64,000 nt of DNA from Nautilus pompilius (taxonomy: Eukaryota > Mollusca > Cephalopoda > Nautilida > Nautilidae). Under the pieces are notes generated by a model, which was given only the letters and a program-made list of their open reading frames with translations, did no database searches and was not told where the DNA came from. The position numbers were made by a program, and so were the translations under genes. The DNA is taken from the NCBI GenBank assembly GCA_018389105.1, contig JACATO010002215.1, positions 322,501-386,500 on the forward strand, in the 5' to 3' direction. This document shows, one piece after another, positions 13,601 to 24,420 of the stretch (positions are counted from its first letter, which is position 1; each line of letters starts with the position of its first letter).

Positions 13601-16600
13601 TACAAATATATGTATGCACATTTTACCATAAGCCTAAGGGTCAGGAGATGCTGCTGATGGCCAATTTCGAATAATAGCTAAAAAGGTTAGGAACCACTGC
13701 TGTAGAAGAACAGGCAGTTTCCTTGTTGCTATTTCTTCATAGCAGCCCCAATGTCCAGGAACTGTCACTATTGATTAAGTAGCTGAAGTTTTTAATATGT
13801 CTGGATCATTGAGACTTTTATCAGAGTCTGTGATTACATTTCTCCTGAGGCTTTGCCTAGTCTCTTAGTCTTCCAAAAAAAAAAAAAAAAAATTCTTCTA
13901 TTAACCAATCCCTTATTCTATCCATATTCATTCATGACTTTACTTTGGAACTTCAGCAAGAAGCAAGGGAAATATAGGGTTTCTTACTGGCCAAATATTT
14001 ACATAAATGCCTTCACAGTTACTTTTAAATGATTCATAGTTTCTCAAGATTCCTTCAAAAGTATTATTAGTAGAGATTTTGTTTAGGAAAAATTCTATAG
14101 CTTAAATTGACAGAATTATAACAGAGTTATTGCATTCTTCTGACTAGCATTTCTCTCTCTCTCTCTCCAAAGGGCTTTAAAAGGTAAACAAGTTTTTCAG
14201 CTAGGCTCCAACAATACAGAATTAGATTAGGATTATTATAATCTACCACGTATGCGACTATCGAGTGTATTTGTTCAGTATTATGCATATAACATGGACT
14301 GTTCCAATGAATGGATACATTCTGTAGAAGCCTGTGTTTGGGGACCTGCAGCTGTTTCTGAAAGTCAGTTAGCTTTTGAGAGATAGTAGCAGAATGGTGG
14401 AAATGGCCACAAAAGATATCTTTTACTGCTCATCAGCTAAATATGGCATCATTAAAGCATAATAGTAAAGTATGGATAAAACAAGATAATGATGGTATTG
14501 CAGTTTTCAGATGTCCAGGAACCATGCCTGCAGCATTATCCCTAAGGACCAAATAAACTTTCCAGTGGTATTTATACTTTTCTAAAATAGCCAAAATTTG
14601 CTCACATATGTGGTTAGCTATGGAAATGAAGAGTCACATTTATGATGGCCCTTTGTTTTAAAAAAATCAGGTGCTAACCAATAACCGGTTACACTAAGAA
14701 ATGGCATGTCATCAGTAGTAGATGTCCAAATGCCTGTCAGCAATGCTATACTTGTCATTCTTGTAGCATCTTTTGGAAAGCAAGTTTTGTACAAATCTGG
14801 TATCACTGTTTGAATTTTAAAAAAAGTTACAGTGCAGTATGTTACAGTTAGGAGACAAGTGATTGAATAGTTTTCTAAATCCAATGATTGCAACTGAGTA
14901 AGGTTCCAGCAACCATTTTTTCTCTTCTTTGATGCACAGCTTTGGCTCAAGCATTTCTAATGTGTCTCACCTTTTCTTGTCAAGTTGTTTGTTTACTATA
15001 GCTTGGCCTGTATTCGTCAAGTTTGCTTTTTGCAGACATTGCCATGGAATGTTCACCATTAAATAGTTGATCATTTAAGTTGTAAATATCTTTGCATTTT
15101 TTCCAACCTTGAGAGATTTCTTGATCGCAAAGCTTGTGTTTAGCTTTGATTGAATCTTTCTGAATCACAAAAATAATTCTACACAAAGCTTTTTGAAGAT
15201 ATCTCTATCTTTAAAATATCTATGCTTAGGCACTTACCTGGAAATGGACAGTATAACAGTGATACAGTTCTAATCTAAACAGAATTTTAAAAAAAATTGA
15301 CCAGTCCCAATATTCAATTCTTAACCTAACCACCAACCATAATATAGGTTCTATGACACCTATGATTAATTAAGCATTGTGGTACCATTAAAAACCCTAC
15401 TGTGGTTATCAGTTCCTGCTCCAGTAAAAACAATGTTTACCTGTCCAAGGTAGAAGCCTTGTGACTCTTATTACAGTACAATCTAAACAATCATTCTTTA
15501 CACTGTATATATTTTAGTTCCTTTTATTAGGAATTCCTGATCAGACAACACAGATAATATTAGTATCAATAACTAAGAAAATAACAGTGGAGCGGTTTTC
15601 TATATCATGAACATCTCTGAAAATTATTTAAAAGATAGTTGAAATCAAAGTCAATGTAAAGTTTTCTTCCAACAAAACAAAATATTAGCAGAATGTTGCA
15701 ATATAACAGATTCTCAAAGTTTATATAAACAGAGCAATTATTCAAAATGACTTCATTCAGTTTTCATTAGCAAATACATTTTTGTTGTTAAGATTCTGGG
15801 CAACTGAATAAAATTTGTATACATGAAGTTTCATATACACACGTCTTCCCAGTAGGAGCAGATAAAAAATCCTGTTAAGAATTTTATTAATCAGCTAATT
15901 AATCCATCCAATTAATTAGCAATTGTCATTTTAATTATGAGCACATCCAAATATTACCCAATTTAATGTTACTATTTCTTACACTGATAAAAATAAACTT
16001 CATGTTTAGACTTACTTGTGGTAACTAGCATCCATTCTGACAGGTTCTCCAACAAATCTTTGCTGCAAAATTTTCAGAATCATCTGCTTATTTCCAATAA
16101 TAAACTGTAGGTGTTCATTCAGCTCCTTGATCATTTCAATTCTTCTGTCTAAATAAGATATAGAAAAAGTGTAACTTTTGGTACAAGTTAACAGTACTAA
16201 AATACTTGAACCAATACAAAATCCATTTCAAATTCTAAATATACAGGGTGTTCTAAAAACAACGTACTCTATGTATGCTACTGTACAAAATCATTCTGTT
16301 CCCCAATGTTAAACATGCATTATTCAAAAGCTCACAGATAAAAGCATCATAAAATGAAACAACACATCCCCTGATGTCACATTTTTTTCAGTGTGAGGGG
16401 CAAAAATGTGTGGCCATTTTTTGATGAGCACTTACTGGGAGGTGGATGGAAAGACAAGGAACAGTTAAATGTCTGCCATGTTCATCAGATGTTTTCCTGT
16501 GTGTACATAAGCTACTACTATCCACAAATGGTAACAGGAAATGGTTGGTGCTTCAACAGCTATTCATGCAAAAACATGCTGCTGGACATTATGGACACCA

Positions 16601-19600
16601 GTATGTAGTGTATCATGGGTATCTGATGTATAAAGAAAAAAATTTGACTTGCAGTATGCCTTTGTTTACAAGGTTTTTTTTTTTTAAAGTGTATACATTT
16701 TTTGGGACACACTGTATTTCACCAAATTTGGAGACTATAAAACATATTATTATTTTAAAAAATTTAAAGGATAGTTATCTCCATAATAATAAAAATATAA
16801 AAGTACAATGCAAGCTGAACAGATTTACTTTATCTTTACTATTTTTCAAGTGCTTTTTAGTATTCAACAGAAGAAAATACCACAATAAAAAGGATTCCAT
16901 TGTAGCTCCAAAAGTTCATTTTCAAATTCTTTCTGTACTGATCACCTCTGCTTACATTCTTGAAAGCATCTAGTTATTTCTATGTACATGAGATCTAGTG
17001 ATCTCTAGCATTTATTCCAAAGCAGTTGTAGTGTTTAAACCAAATGTGAAAAGAAACCTAAAATATTTCTGTTAGTAATGTACAGTAGTTTCATTTTTTT
17101 GCCTACAGAATTCCTGCATGTAAGGGAGGGGGGGTCATAATTAACCAAACAGACTCAAATGCTCATTATTCAGTAACAAAATAACTCAAACTTAGTTTTA
17201 CATTATTTTAATCCACATAGTCACATAAAGCATAAAAAAATTTTAATTTGCCCAACCAATCCTGTAGATGACTACTTACAAAATTCAGAACTGATTTCAT
17301 GCATAAACTCAATTATTTTTTTTGTATGTCCAACTATGGCAGTTGGCTTCTCATCCTACACTTTTCCATTATAATTTCTCACAAAAAAGGTCTAAATATG
17401 TTAAAAAAAAAACAAGATCTCAGATCCACTTGACAAAATGAGGTCTACCCACCAGTAATCAGGAAATTTTTTATCCAGCCATTGTTGTTTGGACCATACA
17501 GATATAATGGGCAGGTGCCCTTCGTTGCATAAATTGTTAATGTACTGAATTTCAGCGTACATGTCTTGTAACGTCTGCCAATATGATTTATCCTTGACTA
17601 TGTCCTCAAAGAAAATTAAGCTAATAATGCTACTACCACTTCATATACTCGCCAAAACTATGATAACAATGAAATTAAATGACATCTTGTGTACAATATG
17701 AGCATTATCATGAACTCAATTACTGCATACCCAGTTAGCTTGAGCAAACTCTAAACATAGCACAAAATGTCCCACGATGAGAGGTCAGCAGAAATTTTAG
17801 TCATCTTTAAGGCTATGCACACAAAAAAAATAAGGGATGGAGTCAATGCTGGTTCTGCTGGTGTGTGTCTAATGAACTTGCTGGAACTATGCATGAAAGC
17901 AGTTCAGGTTTTCTCACTATGAATGGATCTTTTCCTTTTTGGAAGAGGGAGACCAGCAACACTTTCAGTCTCCTCAAAACACTCATTCACTGACGGGATC
18001 ACTTTCCTCATAAGAAACTCACTATACAATTCTCTTTGTCACTCACTGTCTTTTAACTTCTGCTACATTTCCCAACTTTAAAAAAATTTCAAACAAACCA
18101 CATATTCTGGCATATTATTTGCAACTCGTGTCATTAATGCACAATGCACCATCACAGAGAAATGATCATACAAGTTTATTCAGTTGATTAAGGAAAACCC
18201 TGCAATCAACTTTTAAAGTAGTCCTTTAAAAATGAAGACAGACATAATTATAAAAGTGCTGAAATATAACCAAATGTACATATCAGTGAAGCTCTTAAAG
18301 ATTACTTTTTAAAGTCTTGTACCATCATAAAGTTCTATCTAACATTTACGGATTTCAAAGGAAGGGAGATAATTCAACGACAATTTAAGGGAGATAACGC
18401 AATGAGAAAAAATTTCGAAAATGAGAATGTATACAAAATAACTATTTCACAAAGTATAAATACAAACTTTTATCTTCAACTTCTACATTTTCAAGCATGG
18501 TTTTACTTTTTATCAAGAATACAAAAAGCACATCTAGAAACTCCAAAGATTTGAGCCAGAAAGATATTATTATAATTACTATTACTTAGATTGCCTTAAA
18601 GGTAGTGACAATAATTATGTTTCCTGTAAGACCACCAAAACAGCAGCATGGATTAAACTTTTGCATGTCAAAGCAGATAAAGTAAAATATCCTAAAGAAA
18701 TAATTTACTAGTGAGAGAAAGTTTAAACATTGCATAATTCAATAAAATCAATTAAAATTTTGGCATAAAGAATATCATAAGGCAAGTTATCTAATATTAG
18801 GCAATATTATACAGCAAATGCAGCTTTACTTATCTGATAAAAATTAGTTATATTTTATGATGATTCCTTTAATAACAGGTTTGCTGGGTTTTTTTTACTT
18901 CAATTTATTCACAACAAAAATATTCCCAATTACTGTTTAATTTAAGATGATTAACAATTATATGAATGAAAGAAACTAACACAAATAATTACTGTCCAGA
19001 ATGCTTACAGTAATTCTTCAGTTCATTCTATTCTCCATTATTCTTATCTAAGTTAACAAGATATTAATTTTTTCTAAAACTTTAAATGAAATTAAAGTGC
19101 TAGTCATGATCTAAAAAATACAGTAAAATATCAAGTACTTTACAGACTAATGCAAGATAATAAGATATGTGTATACTTAAAATTAGTTTTTATGCAAAAA
19201 AAATTTATTAAGCTTATATAATTTTTAATCCTAATTATTGTGAGCACTTGCTTGCTTTTTGTTTTTTTTTTATCTTGTAACCATTGAGGTAAGCCTCCAA
19301 GACCTTACTTTGGTTTTTACTTAAAAAATATTCAAAAATGTGAAACTTACCAAGACATTCCAAATTCGTGACATGAAAAGTTTTCTGTTCTAGCATCCTA
19401 CAATGATTCTCCAATAAAACCTGATATAGAAATAAATCCAATTTGTGTGATGAAGAAATGCTTTTTCTTTTGTTTGTTTGTTTGTTTATACAGTATAAAA
19501 AAGAATAAAGGTTGCTATTAAGAGACTCAAACTAAATTTGGAGAAATGTAAGCATTACTTTTAAAATTAAAGAAAAAAATTCATTGGTAATCATTTGCAA

Positions 19601-22600
19601 GACGTATGGTCACATGGAAAACGCAGACTGCTCAAAATATGAAATGCTTGTCTCTCTAAAGTCAGCTATAAATACCATTTTTTTTGTTTTTCTACTTTCA
19701 CAACTTATTTTTCTCCCCCTTTTGATGTCACACTTAAATCCTGGAAATTTCATTAAGATTGAACAACATTTAGTGGTCACTCAATGACCTCAAAGTTTAA
19801 TATCATGATAAGATATGTGCTTCAAAGGCTGCTATTTTAGTTAATTTCATTTCATTCAAAATTTTGAAGATCATATACATATAACAAAATGAACAATGAA
19901 ATATAGGGGAAAAAATTTCAATAATCAGGAACCACTAAACACTTCTTATTCCATTTTTTTTTACTTTTTATACAAATGATGAATAGAAGACTTTCAGATC
20001 AAGATAATCCTGTTGATATTTTTCAACGTGAAGGGACTGCTTCTGATCTTCTTAATGAGTGAGAATTAAACAATGACTGGATCAATGCCACACCTTGTTC
20101 AGCTGTATCATTTACAACTTTTAGTTGGTCAACTATTTTTTTTTCCACAAATAAAACTCATCATTTGATTCTCAAATACCTGGACCTACTGAGTCAGAAG
20201 AAATAGTTTTAGGTTGTTTGTTGTCACAAAATTTGATAAGGATATTTCTTGCACAAGAAGTTCGTTAACCTGGATTTGACAAGGTGAGTCATCTTCATAA
20301 TGTTCCTTAAGAGCTTTCACCATGATCCATCTCATATCACATGGAACCTTCACATCAAAGAATACCAACCCAATTAGTGTTTCACTCAGGTACCACATGT
20401 GACCTTGATTGTTGCTTTAGCTATTCTTTTGTTGGTTGTCTTGTAAGCAATAATATTTTTGAACAGCTGCAAATCATACCATGGAGTAGATGCAGCAGAT
20501 GGTCAAGTGAACCAAACCTTCAGATACAGGCAAAATTACAGACATGTTGAAATCTCTAAACTCTGAAACTCACGACTCATTATGTAGAATTGTGAATAGA
20601 ACAAATTTTCAGGAAATAAATGTTGCTATCCATCTAGCTCTATGATAAGCACCTCGTGCATGAATATGAATACTTGAACATTTAATCTAAGAAAGATCTT
20701 AAAAAGCTGCAGCAGCTCCTTATAGTAAGAAACCTCTTGGTTGGAACTCTGCTAATTGGAAATGAATAAATGAAACCAAGTCATTTCCAAATGGTTCTAC
20801 TTTCAATGCTACAAGTGTTACTTATTACATCTTCATATGTTCTCTCATCAACTGAATTCTGTCATGTCTAATTGATTCTTTGAAGCCACAGTCTTTTAGA
20901 TTCTGAGAATGTGATTATACTGTGGCTGCTGAAGCATAAGCTGTATATCTGTCACTGACTTTGGTTCTATTTAGTGCTAAAGCTAACTCAGAGGATGATT
21001 ATATTGGCTGACCTGGTGCAATTCAGTTCAGCAGATTTGGTCACAGGCAGAGATTTAGTGCTTGATGATGGCAAATTATATAAAAGATTCTCCCCACTGG
21101 TGCTATAAACATTATGAATTGCTAAGCTCCACTGCTGTTGATGCTAATTATAAATAATTTCTCTCAGATTCTTTCATTCTTCTTTTCTTAGCTTTTATCC
21201 TCCCTTTCCTGTTGCCTTTTTCAACCTGAAATAACTTGACATCAGCTTTTTTCCATACTACTTCCTTTTTCTCTGGACTAAACAAAAGCTTATCTTCAGC
21301 AAACTTTGTTCAATGCATCAGCATGCACCACATCAAACAAGTCATCCAATGCATTTGGAAATTTGTCCTTTCTTTAGCTGTAGTGATGTCCTTTGCATTG
21401 CATTGTTTTAAAGGTTTTGTCATTTTGAGAACAAGTCTTTCATTTTATTTATACATATATATATGATACTCCTGTCTTGTAGGAATTTTTGTTTTTTTGC
21501 CAGAAACAGTATATCTATCTAGCAGTAACTATAGCACTCATATGGTTTTACTTTTTAGTCAATGAAAACAGCAGCAGTCAAAATACCTGTTGATTTGTTG
21601 GAAGTTTACATCCCATAGTTTTTTCCAAAGCACTTCCTATCAAACAAATGCCACATTTTTTATAGAACATCTACTATTGTTGTTTGATGTGGCCATAGGA
21701 TTTTTATTACATCAGAAAATGTGAAATTTACTGACTGGTTGATAGAAATTTCATTTATCTAGTTCAGTCTAGAAATGAAATAATAAACAACAAATGGTGT
21801 CATTTTCTGAATATACCTTCATAGCAAAATTTATTAAATAATGTATATCATGCTGTATATATATCTGCTGACATTAAAACATTGAAAGCAATAAAGATAC
21901 ATAATCTATAAAATTCCAAAACACTTTAAATCTATTGAGCAACCTCTAAATATTTATGAATTGTCAAAACCTTTCAGAAATTTTACCTAAAAAGCAGCTA
22001 AGTGAGGGGGTGAGCCTCAAAAAAAATATGAAATTTAATTTTTCTATTCCTTTTCATTGGCACCCTAATAAATACAATTCAAGACCAGAGAAACAGCTTC
22101 TTCAGAGCAACAACCTGGCAATAATCAAGTCTAGGTTGAATATGCATGGATCAGTGGTCTGGAAGACATTTTTAATTAGCTACCACTCAGCAGCGTATTT
22201 TCAATAGTCAATATTATTGGTTCTGGACAAGTGTAATGTAAAGGCATGTTGCAAACTCTGCTACAGTCTTGGTAGTCTGTCCAAAATTTATCAACAGCAT
22301 GTTAACAGATTCTTAAATGAGACATTTTGGTGGGGGTCATGGGGTCACTCACAACAATCAAAGACACTACTGGTCCCCATTGTGAATTTCTCAGCAGACA
22401 GTGCAACAGTGAAAAATATCTGTAGCCACAAAGTCTTTATCAAAGCATACAAAGATAATGTTAATCTTCAGATTTCCCATGCATATTTCTCCATGACTTT
22501 TTCAAACAATTAGTCTACAAGATTTCCAAATTGTGTGTAAACAGAGCAGTACCAATAGGAAAACATGGATAATATTACAATGTCTGGTCAAATTGATAAA

Positions 22601-24029
22601 CAAACTACATAACTTTTTAAAATTTCTTCTTTTTTTTTTTATTCAAATTTATCAATACTGGTTTCCACCAGCAACACGTTAATTAAAATCTGAGCTAAGG
22701 CTAAGAATTACCATATATTGATTTATATTTTAATTCATAGATTCTAGTGTTGTTTTTTTTGTGTGGTTGTGGGGAATGGGATGGTAGAAAAGTGTGGTTT
22801 TATTACCTTGTTGATATCATCTTTTTTATTATGAATTTCTTTTAAGAGACTGACAAATCTTAATGAAAGTTCCTGTTCCTCTACAGTTTTTAGCAAGTCT
22901 TGCAGTTCAGCAACACTTTTCTGAAAAAAAAAAAGAGTTTCATATTAAAAAAAATAAATAAATGCCATTTATTGCCGTAACTGCAACATTTAGAAGGCTG
23001 AACGGTTGAAATCGATCACGCGTCAATTCAGACTAATAAATGCCCGTTTTTTTCTCCCTATTAACTAAGGCAGCTTTAAAAAAAAAAGTTTGCGGCAAAC
23101 TTTACCCAATTTCAGTCTAATATACCGGACACTGAAATAAGCCTTAAGACTGCAGTTAAAGACGAGTTAAGCAGGTTTTGCTTTGTTTAATCCGCACTAA
23201 TCAGTAAATTAACAGTATTAGAAAAAAACAAACTACCATAACATCGATGATGAACAGTGTCAACCACAAGAGTATATTTGCACATGGTAGTAAAAAAAAA
23301 ATATCTGTTTCTGTATTACAGTTTCTTAATAATAATATATTAATAATAATTAGTAGTATAGTAGTAGTAGTAATAATAATAGTAGTAGTAATAATAATAG
23401 TAGTAGTAATAATAATAGTAGTAGTAGTAAATAATAGTAGTAGTAGTAGTTAGTAGTAGTAATAGTAGAGTAGTAGTAGTAGTAGTATAATAATAGTAGT
23501 AGTAGTAGTGTAGTAGTAATAATAGTAGTAGTAGTATAGTAGTAATAGCTAGTAGTAGTGTAGTAGTAGTAGTAGTAGTAATAGTAGTAGTAGTAAGTAA
23601 ATATAGTAGTAGTAGTAGTAGGGTAATAATAGTCGTAGTCGTAGTAGTAATAATAGTAGTAGTTAGTAGTACGTCATATAGTAGTCGTAGTAGTACTAGT
23701 AAATAGTAGTAGTAGTAGTAGTAGTAGTTATAATTAATAATATTAATAATAAGGTGCTATTTTATTGCTGCACCCCACCCACCCCAAGACTCCAGATCCG
23801 CTGGTGGTGGACTCAAAGCCGGCGGACTTATGGGGGGCACCCCTCCCCACCCCGGGGGTTGGGTGGGGGGGGGGTTGATGGTGGTGGACAGAAATTCCAG
23901 GTACGGCGGTTTAAAAACGCATTTTACCCTTTTCCCGAAGAACCCGCCTTGCTCGGCATAAAGGACGATCTGGTCGAGCAGGCCGAACGCTTTCCCATCG
24001 TCTAACCAGGGATTTCTAAAACTGTCCAT
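7499..24029 (-). CDS. HAUS2: HAUS augmin-like complex subunit 2, five exons, C-terminus not found
   Basis: HAUS2 is a coiled-coil subunit of augmin, the eight-subunit complex that recruits gamma-tubulin to existing microtubules and drives branching in the spindle. Five minus-strand exons (24029-23928, 22920-22807, 19420-19351, 16148-16016, 7610-7499) have AG acceptors and GT donors and join in phase to about 177 codons. The opening residues MDSFRNPW resemble the family N-terminus with its NPW motif. Residues LEQKTFHV then KELNEHL follow the vertebrate LEKDTADV...SMNNHL order, and DASYHK...HLDNL matches EAVYHR...HLETI. Human HAUS2 is 235 residues, so roughly 60 C-terminal residues are missing. 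They are either in an exon I could not recognise in 1-7498 or beyond the left edge. The gene is divergent from UBE4A and shares its promoter region. Identification rests on remembered family sequence and on phase consistency. Confidence 0.8.
7611..9559. other. HAUS2 intron 4, left part, mostly unassigned
   Basis: A 123-codon plus-strand frame at 7850-8221 has no recognised domain. A GGGAGTGTTCAAATGAAACC motif at about 8136-8155 resembles a mariner terminus, but no partner was found. A CAGA/GACA simple repeat lies at 8354-8402. Confidence 0.4.
8354..8402. repeat. CAGA/GACA simple repeat
   Basis: Interrupted ACAGACAG units spanning about 50 bp. Confidence 0.85.
9600..10240 (+). pseudogene. Decayed Penelope-like retroelement fragment
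   Basis: Across frameshifts the plus strand reads IMGSLFSPVLVNIFF, like the MGSPLSPVLANIF motif of Penelope reverse transcriptases. It is followed about 180 bp later by FLDTISTQSNDHIFKTNI, like their INFLDT...D....T.IYRK segment. Stops are frequent and the YVDD box is not readable. It is a relic within HAUS2 intron 4. Confidence 0.5.
10640..11985 (-). pseudogene. Tigger/pogo-family transposase pseudogene
   Basis: Read on the minus strand from about 11980 to 10676 with several frameshifts and stops. Recognisable pieces are FNLDETGLFWKEMP (first catalytic Asp region of Tigger/jerky DDE enzymes), KFLLVYHDQNPHAFKGY (the LL.DNAP.HP segment, decayed), and NNMEVLWNKISSAALNAAWK with LWPE (the C-terminal INAAWKKLWPE block). 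The element cannot make active transposase. It sits antisense to nothing, on the same strand as HAUS2 in its intron 4. Confidence 0.8.
11986..13680. other. HAUS2 intron 4, middle part
   Basis: Part of 11986-12350 may belong to the Tigger relic. A CA repeat lies at 12608-12625. A minus-strand frame at 13016-13234 and overlapping plus-strand frames at 13199-13490 were not recognised. 12940-13000 holds CTAGTGGTGC-type sequence reminiscent of hAT ends. Confidence 0.4.
12608..12625. repeat. CA microsatellite
   Basis: A short run of CA units within CTCTCAC-rich sequence. Confidence 0.85.
13685..13699. mobile_element. hAT-like terminal motif
   Basis: GGTTAGGAACCACTG is the reverse complement of CAGTGGTTCCTAACC, a typical hAT terminal sequence. 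It abuts the hAT relic to its right. Which element it belongs to is unclear. Confidence 0.5.
13700..15190 (-). pseudogene. hAT-superfamily transposase pseudogene
   Basis: On the minus strand, SIALLTGIWTSTTDDMPFLS resembles the LTTDIWTSR.N..YL..TAHFI block of hAT/ZBED transposases. Downstream, EQILAILEKYKYHWKVYLVL and RDNAAGMV match the region ending in the conserved DNAANMV catalytic Asp motif. Several frameshifts and stops break it. The frame at 15186-14980 (DQEISQGWKKCKDIYNLNDQ) is likely its more N-terminal part. It lies in HAUS2 intron 4. Confidence 0.75.
13868..13892. repeat. Poly-A run
   Basis: A homopolymer run of A inside the hAT relic. Confidence 0.8.
15191..16015. other. HAUS2 intron 4, right end
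   Basis: AT-rich sequence without a recognised element. It ends at the exon 4 donor (GTAAGT on the minus strand, 16015 downward). Confidence 0.5.
16016..16148 (-). CDS. HAUS2: HAUS2 exon 4 (residues 96-140)
   Basis: The exon is 133 bp, with acceptor TTTAG at 16149 and donor GTAAGT at 16015. It encodes RRIEMIKELNEHLQFI through FVGEPVRMDASYHK. The KELNEHL stretch and the DASYHK turn align with NNHLEAVL and EAVYHR of vertebrate HAUS2. It ends with two bases of a Lys codon. Confidence 0.83.
16243..16717. mobile_element. Mariner-type MITE with inverted ends
   Basis: The left end ATACAGGGTGTTCTAAAAAC and the right end TTTTTTGGGACACACTGTAT are imperfect inverted repeats of the CAGGGTGTCCCAAAAA type and bound about 475 bp. 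No transposase was recognised inside. Long frames extending past it (16446-16973) are not supported as genes. Confidence 0.7.
16718..17439. other. HAUS2 intron 3, unassigned part
   Basis: AT-rich, with short frames only. A G run sits near 17127-17135. Nothing else was recognised. Confidence 0.4.
17440..18060 (-). pseudogene. Unidentified decayed coding segment, probably transposon
   Basis: The minus strand holds long unbroken pieces: DIVKDKSYWQTLQDMYAEIQ followed by YINNLCNEGHLPIISVWSK, preceded by FIVIIVLA and, further upstream in another frame, EFLMRKVIPSVNECFEETES. Frames shift between pieces. It resembles a transposon-derived gene, but I could not assign the family. It lies in HAUS2 intron 3. 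Confidence 0.35.
18061..19350. other. HAUS2 intron 3, upstream part
   Basis: AT-rich with no recognised element. Confidence 0.4.
19351..19420 (-). CDS. HAUS2: HAUS2 exon 3 (residues 73-96)
   Basis: The exon is 70 bp between CAG at 19423-19421 and GTAAGT starting at 19350. It encodes VLLENHCRMLEQKTFHVTN, collinear with the LEKDTADV region of vertebrate HAUS2. It ends with one base of the next codon, which exon 4 completes as Asp. Confidence 0.8.
19421..19980. other. HAUS2 intron 2, downstream part
   Basis: Contains a TTTG tetranucleotide run at 19468-19486 and a short unrecognised plus-strand frame. Nothing else is seen. Confidence 0.4.
19985..21480 (-). pseudogene. Decayed transposon-derived coding region
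   Basis: On the minus strand, ALALNRTKVSDRYTAYASAA followed by NLKDCGFKESIRHDRIQ, and later LIGLVFFDVKVPCDM with HYEDDSPCQIQVNELL, are readable pieces separated by stops and shifts. The NRTKVSDR..A motif recalls an abundant invertebrate transposon-type protein, but I cannot name the superfamily. It lies in HAUS2 intron 2. Confidence 0.4.
21481..22806. other. HAUS2 intron 2, upstream part
   Basis: Plus-strand frames at 21956-22207 and 22217-22513 show no domain and no splice context. A poly-T run lies at 22630-22641. No element was assigned. Confidence 0.4.
22807..22920 (-). CDS. HAUS2: HAUS2 exon 2 (residues 35-72)
   Basis: The exon is 114 bp, preceded by a long T tract and CAG (22923-22921) and followed by GTAATA at 22806. 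It encodes 38 residues of charged coiled-coil sequence including KSVAELQDLL and LLKEIHNKKDDINK. It starts and ends in phase 0. Confidence 0.82.
22921..23324. other. HAUS2 intron 1, AT-rich part
   Basis: Unique-looking sequence between exon 2 and the TAG microsatellite. No feature was recognised. Confidence 0.5.
23325..23752. repeat. TAG/TAA trinucleotide microsatellite (HAUS2 intron 1)
   Basis: About 430 bp of interrupted TAG and TAA triplets, 3' of HAUS2 exon 1 in its first intron. Apparent open frames of Val/Ile/Ser runs on the plus strand come from the repeat and are not genes. Confidence 0.95.
23854..23874 (+). other. G-rich run, quadruplex-prone
   Basis: The plus strand reads five G, TT, three G, T, ten G within 21 bases. 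It sits in the GC-rich flank between the microsatellite and HAUS2 exon 1, where it would be C-rich in the HAUS2 pre-mRNA. Confidence 0.6.
23928..24029 (-). CDS. HAUS2: HAUS2 exon 1 (residues 1-34)
   Basis: The ATG at 24029-24027 has G at -3 and G at +4. It opens MDSFRNPWLDD, which carries the NPW near the N-terminus typical of HAUS2. The exon ends at AGG before a GTAAAA donor at 23927, in phase 0. Open sequence beyond the donor runs into a proline-rich reading of GC-rich intron and is not taken as coding. Confidence 0.78.
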
Positions 24030-24067
24030 CTCAGCAGCATCTACCTTCCTTCCTTCCCTCCCTATGG

Positions 24068-24149
24068 CCGACCGACTAAACGTCGTCTTACTACTTGAAG
24101 AGCTCCACCCGACCGACTAAACGTCGACTTACCACTTGAAGAGCTCCAC
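24068..24149. repeat. 41-bp tandem duplication in the shared promoter
   Basis: Two adjacent copies (24068-24108 and 24109-24149) both begin CCGACCGACTAAACGTCG and end with GAAGAGCTCCAC, differing at only a few positions. The duplication lies 40-120 bp upstream of the HAUS2 ATG. Confidence 0.9.
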
Positions 24150-24155
24150 TTCCGC
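24148..24155 (-). promoter_or_regulatory. ETS/GABP-like site
   Basis: ACTTCCGC on the plus strand (GCGGAAGT on the minus strand) at the end of the second 41-bp copy matches the ETS/GABP consensus, which is common in bidirectional, TATA-less promoters. It is a motif match only. Confidence 0.35.
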
Positions 24156-24364
24156 CCGCCGTCTCAATTGTCGATTCTTACCAGCTTTTTTTTTTTTTGT
24201 TTTTTAAAAAAAGGTGACAGGGAGGAAATTATCGTTTTCGTCGATATGTCTATATACCCTTAGTTATAGTCGGTACTCTTGTTAACCTACCTAAGTATAC
24301 ATTGTTATTTTCTTCTGAATTTTAAATATATTCAAAATTACAATATATTTAAATATTTGTACAC

Positions 24365-24420
24365 GGATGTGTGTGTAGGTGTACACAGACACACACACAC
24401 ACACTACACGTACGTGTGTA
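24365..24420. repeat. GT/CA microsatellite with opposed halves
   Basis: A short GTGTGT stretch is followed by a longer CACACA run and again by ACGTACGTGTGT. The halves are complementary, so the segment could fold as a hairpin, and alternating purine-pyrimidine can adopt Z-DNA. It lies in the divergent promoter interval. Confidence 0.7.

Noticed and set aside
16446-16973. 175-codon plus-strand frame
   Set aside because: It starts inside a MITE and runs through its right terminal repeat, with AT-rich composition and no domain.
23247-23453. Plus-strand frame rich in Val and Ile
   Set aside because: It is translation of the TAG/TAA microsatellite.
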